The notes under the pieces are model-generated. The model was not told the origin of the DNA and searched no databases. It was given only the letters and a program-made list of their open reading frames with translations. Of a stretch of DNA of 64,000 nt, positions 59,213-64,000 are shown piece by piece. Source of the stretch: Brevundimonas sp. EYE_349 (GTDB lineage: Bacteria > Pseudomonadota > Alphaproteobacteria > Caulobacterales > Caulobacteraceae); the NCBI RefSeq assembly GCF_023147505.1, contig NZ_JAHXPB010000002.1:372001-436000 (forward strand), given 5' to 3'. Every line of letters begins with the position of its first letter. The first letter of the stretch is position 1. Both the position numbers and the translations under genes were made by a program.

Positions 59213-60361
59213 ATGGCTGTGCGGCCGATCATGAGATCCGATCACGAGGCCCTGAACCGGCTGCACCGCGAGGTGGGCTGGCCCGAGCGGTCGCCTGCGG
59301 GCTGGCGCTGGCTGGAAAGCAATCCGGCGCGCCAAGACCTCGACGCGCCTGCAGGTTGGGTGGTGGCGGACGACGACGACCAGCCGGCGGCCATGCTGGG
59401 GAACTTCATCCAGCGGTTCCAGCATGGAGCGCGCAGCCTTTACGGCGCGACGGGCTTTTCGATCATCGTGCCGCCCAGCCGCAAGGGCGCCAGCCGGCCG
59501 CTGATCCGGGCGTTCCTGAAACAGCCGGGCCTGTTCGCTCGCTACACCTTCAACGCCAATGCGCGTTCGGCGCCGCTGTATGGACTGTTCGGCCTCAAGC
59601 CCTGGCCCGAACAGACCCACGCCCTGAAGCTGTCGTGGACCACCGACCGACCGGCTTGCGTCCAGGGACGTGTGTTGCGGGCGCTCCTCGGCCGCGTCTC
59701 GGCCGAGACGGCGGCTCGGCTGGGCGAGCGGCTGATGAACCCCCGGGTGTTCGGTCGCCGTATTCTGGACCTGCCGGCGGGCGTCACGGTGCTGCGCGAC
59801 CTGTCCGACGCCTCGGCCTACGGCGACTTCTGGTCACGGCTGGCCAAAGAGGATCGCCTTCTGGCGGATCGCAGCCCGGAGACCTTGCGCTGGCGTCTTT
59901 CGGATCCCGACCTGACCCTGCCGCCGATCATGCTGACCTGCGTGCGTGGCGGCGCCGTGGTCGCCCTGGCCATGGCGCAGATCACCAAGACCAGTCTGAT
60001 CGAACCGCCGTGTCTGGACATCGTCGATCTGATCGCGCTGGAGACGGACCAGGACGCTCTGCCGCTTCTGACGCGAGCCCTGATCGTCAATGCGCGCGGC
60101 CTGGGGGCGGCGAAGGTGCGCTTGCCGATGACGACGCCGCGCCTGCTGACGGCCTTGGGCGATCTGGCGCAGACCGGGCGCCGCGAGGGCGGCTGGGGTC
60201 ATTGTCACGCCATTGTGGACGATCCGGCGCTGGCCGACGCCTGGGCTCCGACGCCGTTCGACGGGGACTACGGCATCTGTTCGCGCAATCCGCCGTCGCC
60301 GGTCGTGCGTCGACGTTCAGCCGTCACGGCCGCGTCACGCGGCCGGGCGGCCAAGGCCTGA
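59213..60361 (+). CDS. Hypothetical GNAT-like protein
   Basis: A 382-residue protein reminiscent of uncharacterised acyltransferase-fold proteins found near polysaccharide genes. RPIMRSDHEALNRLHREVGWPERSPAGWRWLESNPA opens like a GNAT N-terminus. GWVVADDDDQPAAMLGNFIQRF and YGATGFSIIVPPSRKGASRPLIRAFLKQPGLF follow (the acetyl-CoA-type strand-loop-helix). NANARSAPLYGLFGLKPW matches the GNAT C-terminal pattern. The second half (about 180-382) repeats a similar fold with RWRLSDPDLTLPPIMLTC. GGAAGGACC precedes the ATG at 59213. Two tandem GNAT-like domains are likely. Function unknown. Confidence 0.68.
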   Translation: MAVRPIMRSDHEALNRLHREVGWPERSPAGWRWLESNPARQDLDAPAGWVVADDDDQPAAMLGNFIQRFQHGARSLYGATGFSIIVPPSRKGASRPLIRAFLKQPGLFARYTFNANARSAPLYGLFGLKPWPEQTHALKLSWTTDRPACVQGRVLRALLGRVSAETAARLGERLMNPRVFGRRILDLPAGVTVLRDLSDASAYGDFWSRLAKEDRLLADRSPETLRWRLSDPDLTLPPIMLTCVRGGAVVALAMAQITKTSLIEPPCLDIVDLIALETDQDALPLLTRALIVNARGLGAAKVRLPMTTPRLLTALGDLAQTGRREGGWGHCHAIVDDPALADAWAPTPFDGDYGICSRNPPSPVVRRRSAVTAASRGRAAKA

Positions 60362-60784
60362 TCAGCCGTTCGGCCGGGCCTTCAACTCGTCGCGGATCTC
60401 GGTCAGCAGGGCCTCGGTCGCCGTCGGGGCGGCAGGCGCCGGATCGGGCTTGGCCGCTTCCTGACGACGCAGGGCGTTGATGCCCTTGACCACCAGGAAC
60501 ACCACCCAGGCCACGATCAGGAACTGGATCACGGTGTTCAGGAAGGCGCCATACTGGATGGAGACCTTTTCGACCGCCTCGGTCGCCGGGTTCTCGGCCC
60601 GCAGCACCCATTCCAGCTCGGAAAAGTCGATCCCCCCCGTCAGCAGGCCGATGGGCGGCATGACGACCTGATCGACCAGGCTCTTGACGATGCCGTTGAA
60701 GGCCGCGCCGATGATCACGCCGACGGCCAGATCGACGACATTGCCCTTGACCGCAAACTCGCGGAACTCAGACAGAAGGCTCAT
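60362..60784 (-). CDS. mscL: Large-conductance mechanosensitive channel
   Basis: A 140-residue homopentameric emergency valve released by membrane tension in hypo-osmotic shock. [55 protein letters not shown] is the S1 and TM1 block. [28 protein letters not shown] is TM2. A cytoplasmic helix bundle (about 115-140, SEIR-like [16 protein letters not shown]) follows. The ATG is at 60784. The stop is 1 bp from the convergent GNAT-like gene. It lies 31 bp downstream of ihfB and may share its transcript. Confidence 0.96.
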   Translation of the reverse strand: MSLLSEFREFAVKGNVVDLAVGVIIGAAFNGIVKSLVDQVVMPPIGLLTGGIDFSELEWVLRAENPATEAVEKVSIQYGAFLNTVIQFLIVAWVVFLVVKGINALRRQEAAKPDPAPAAPTATEALLTEIRDELKARPNG

Positions 60785-60815
60785 GGACGCTCCTCGCGCT
60801 TGGGATGGGACGGGT

Positions 60816-61106
60816 TCAGGCGTCGCCCGAGGCGTTCAAACGCTCGCGCAGCTCCTTGCCGCTCTTGAAGAAGGGCACAGCCTTGGCGGGCACCTCGACG
60901 GCCTCCCCAGTGCGGGGATTGCGGCCCGCGCGCGCCGGTCGCGAGCGCACCGACAGGGCGCCGAAACCGCGCAATTCGACCCGCCCGCCGTCGGACAGGG
61001 CCGTGGTCATGGTGTTCAGGATGGCGTTGACCAGCCGCTCCACCTCCGCATGGGTCAGGTGGGTGTTCTCCATGGCCAGCTTTTCGATCAGCTCGGACTT
61101 GATCAT
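60816..61106 (-). CDS. ihfB: Integration host factor subunit beta
   Basis: A 96-residue DNA-bending protein that pairs with IHF alpha and assists sigma-54 transcription, replication and recombination. [90 protein letters not shown] is the full HU/IHF fold. The beta-arm has [13 protein letters not shown] including the intercalating Pro. Position downstream of rpsA is the conserved order in many Proteobacteria. It is separated from rpsA by a strong terminator, so it should have its own promoter. Confidence 0.96.
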   Translation of the reverse strand: MIKSELIEKLAMENTHLTHAEVERLVNAILNTMTTALSDGGRVELRGFGALSVRSRPARAGRNPRTGEAVEVPAKAVPFFKSGKELRERLNASGDA

Positions 61107-61272
61107 CGGCGTCCCCGGTCAGGTCGTGAGGACGGGCCGTCTCGCCCGCCTCGGTCCAGATGAAGCACCCTAACGCCCGACTGACGTTCGAAAAAGCCCT
61201 TATCGGACAAGGATGGGGCGTCGGGGTCAGAAATACGTCCGCTATCGCACACAAACCAGGGCCGGAAAGAAA

Positions 61273-61302
61273 AAGGGCGGCGGGATCGCGCCCGCCGCCC
61301 TT
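61273..61302 (-). terminator. Intrinsic terminator of rpsA
   Basis: AAGGGCGGCGGG and CCCGCCGCCCTT arms, a six-base loop, then a U-run TTTTTCTTTCC on the minus strand, about 77 bases beyond the rpsA stop codon. Confidence 0.85.
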
Positions 61303-61330
61303 CAGTCTTTGTCGCTGCCGGCAAGCGCGC

Positions 61331-61357
61331 GGCGCTTCGCGACTGTGGCGAAGCGCC
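61331..61357 (-). other. Hairpin in the rpsA 3' untranslated region
   Basis: Perfect 10-bp stem GGCGCTTCGC / GCGAAGCGCC with a seven-base loop, between the rpsA stop and its terminator. No U-run follows it. It may stabilise the transcript end or be a small structured RNA element. Confidence 0.45.
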
Positions 61358-61378
61358 TGACGCTCTTGGGACGAACGT

Positions 61379-63082
<1,704 letters not shown>

Positions 63083-63280
63083 GGAGCTGAAAAGCATCCT
63101 GGGGGCTGAAGGCGCGCGACCGGAGGGCCTCACGCAGGTGAACGCTTCTCGAACGGCGAAGCGCCGCGCGTGAAACGATGGGAAAAGGATTTAGTCAGGT
63201 CGTCAGGATGCGAGGCCGTTCAGAAACGATCAGGACGCCCGCGGAAGCCGAGGGTGGCGCGTTGGATTTGCAAACCCGGC

Positions 63281-63925
63281 CTAAAGGCCATGTTTCGCGC
63301 GCGCCGCCTCGACGATACGGCGGGCCGCATCGAAGGCGGCCTCTATACCCATGTCGGTCGTGTCCAGCAAGACCGCGTCTTCGGCCTGCACCATCGGCGC
63401 CGCGCCACGCCCGGCGTCGCGTTCGTCGCGGCGCTGAATATCGGCCAGCATGGCCTCGAAACCGATGTCCGATCCGCGCGCGGCCAGCTGTTTCCAGCGG
63501 CGGGTCGCGCGCACCTGCGGCGTGGCCGTGACGAACAGCTTGGCCTGAGCATCGGGGGCGATCACCGTGCCGATGTCGCGCCCGTCCAGCACCGCCCCGC
63601 CCGCCTGGGCCGAAAACGCCCGCTGCAGCTCCAGTAGGGCCGCTCGCACGCCGGGGAAGCTGGCGACGCGGCTGGCCGCCTCTCCCGCCTCGCCGGTCGT
63701 CAGCCTGTCGTCTTCCGACAGACCGGACGCATCCAGCCCGCGCGCCGCTTCGGTCGCCGCCGCCTCGTCGTCCAGCGACCTGCACTCAGCCAGCAGACGC
63801 GCCCCCACGGCCCGGTAAAGCAAGCCCGTGTCCAGGTGCGGCAGGCCATAGGTCTGGGCCAGACGGGCGGCGATGGTGCCCTTGCCCGAGGCGGCCGGGC
63901 CGTCGACGGCGATGATCAGGGTCAA
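63281..63925 (-). CDS. cmk: Cytidylate kinase
   Basis: Phosphorylates CMP and dCMP with ATP in nucleotide salvage. A 214-residue P-loop kinase: IIAVDGPAASGKGTIAARLAQTYGLPHLDTGLLYRAVG carries the P-loop. LDGRDIGTVIAPDAQAKLFVTATPQVRATRRWKQL is the CMP-binding part, and IQRRDERDAGRGAAPMVQAEDAVLLDTTDMG the LID and nearby. No ATG fits. TTG at 63925 has GGAG six bases upstream and gives the expected start; TTG at 63955 is an alternative. Upstream, bases 63959-64000 contain a short open frame on this strand that could be the end of another gene, but it is too short to name. Confidence 0.94.
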   Translation of the reverse strand: MTLIIAVDGPAASGKGTIAARLAQTYGLPHLDTGLLYRAVGARLLAECRSLDDEAAATEAARGLDASGLSEDDRLTTGEAGEAASRVASFPGVRAALLELQRAFSAQAGGAVLDGRDIGTVIAPDAQAKLFVTATPQVRATRRWKQLAARGSDIGFEAMLADIQRRDERDAGRGAAPMVQAEDAVLLDTTDMGIEAAFDAARRIVEAARAKHGL

Positions 63926-64000
63926 ACAGGTCTCCGCAGCGCGTGGCGCAATCAAACTTCATCCCGAACGCACGAGAGGGCGCACCAGATAGCGAGGATC

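Noticed and set aside
63959..64000. A 13-codon minus-strand frame at the right edge as the end of a neighbouring gene
   Set aside because: Too short to assign and without recognisable residues; mentioned only under cytidylate kinase.

Overview
This window looks like chromosome from a GC-rich alphaproteobacterium, most likely a Caulobacterales member such as Brevundimonas. That is inferred from G/C-ending codons, a TonB-dependent receptor, a GH3 glucosidase, a KDPG-type aldolase, a PQQ glucose dehydrogenase, and the gene order ccmIEFH-degP-response regulator-histidine kinase-glnE. I see no phage, insertion sequence, integrase, rRNA or CRISPR array. It is mostly a core metabolic and housekeeping segment with a few accessory items.

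Layout. 0-4.5 kb: a DJ-1/PfpI protein cut by the window edge, a small exported protein, a zinc metallopeptidase, phosphoglucomutase and a two-motif aspartic protease. 4.8-12.2 kb: the homoserine branch point. thrC is on the plus strand. thrB and an aspartokinase-homoserine dehydrogenase fusion lacking the usual ACT region are on the minus strand, behind what reads as a Thr/Ile attenuator with its own leader peptide. Back to back with it on the plus strand, a SAM-I riboswitch precedes metX-metB. 12.2-19.4 kb: tRNA-Glu, galE overlapping a convergent glycosyltransferase-like gene, carA, a GH3 beta-glucosidase and a ZIP metal transporter. 19.4-22.5 kb: proBA and a MazEF-like toxin-antitoxin pair with a palindromic operator. 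22.5-32.5 kb: PQQ glucose dehydrogenase, then divergent gltD-gltB-amtB for nitrogen assimilation.

32.7-41.3 kb: a stand-alone Lrp/AsnC ligand-binding domain, a GNAT enzyme, KDPG aldolase, an ECF sigma / putative anti-sigma / Spy-like operon, an EF-hand protein, glnE and a sensor kinase flanked by two different long inverted repeats. 41.3-47.6 kb: response regulator, DegP, and CcmH, F, E and I, all transcribed leftward. 47.6-54.7 kb: a large unknown protein, an ABC exporter pair, a Pro/Ala-rich membrane protein, TldD, a small membrane protein and a TraB/GumN protein. 54.8-64 kb: TonB-dependent receptor, POT peptide transporter (sharing a bidirectional terminator), a GNAT-like unknown, MscL, IHF beta, ribosomal protein S1 and cytidylate kinase.

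The clearest functional theme is amino-acid and nitrogen control. Homoserine is made and split between threonine and methionine by two divergent operons, each with its own RNA sensor. Nitrogen enters through AmtB and GltBD, and GlnE tunes glutamine synthetase. The strongest novelty candidates are the divergent attenuator/riboswitch island (9381-9893), the ACT-less bifunctional enzyme it controls, and the two palindromic elements flanking the sensor kinase.
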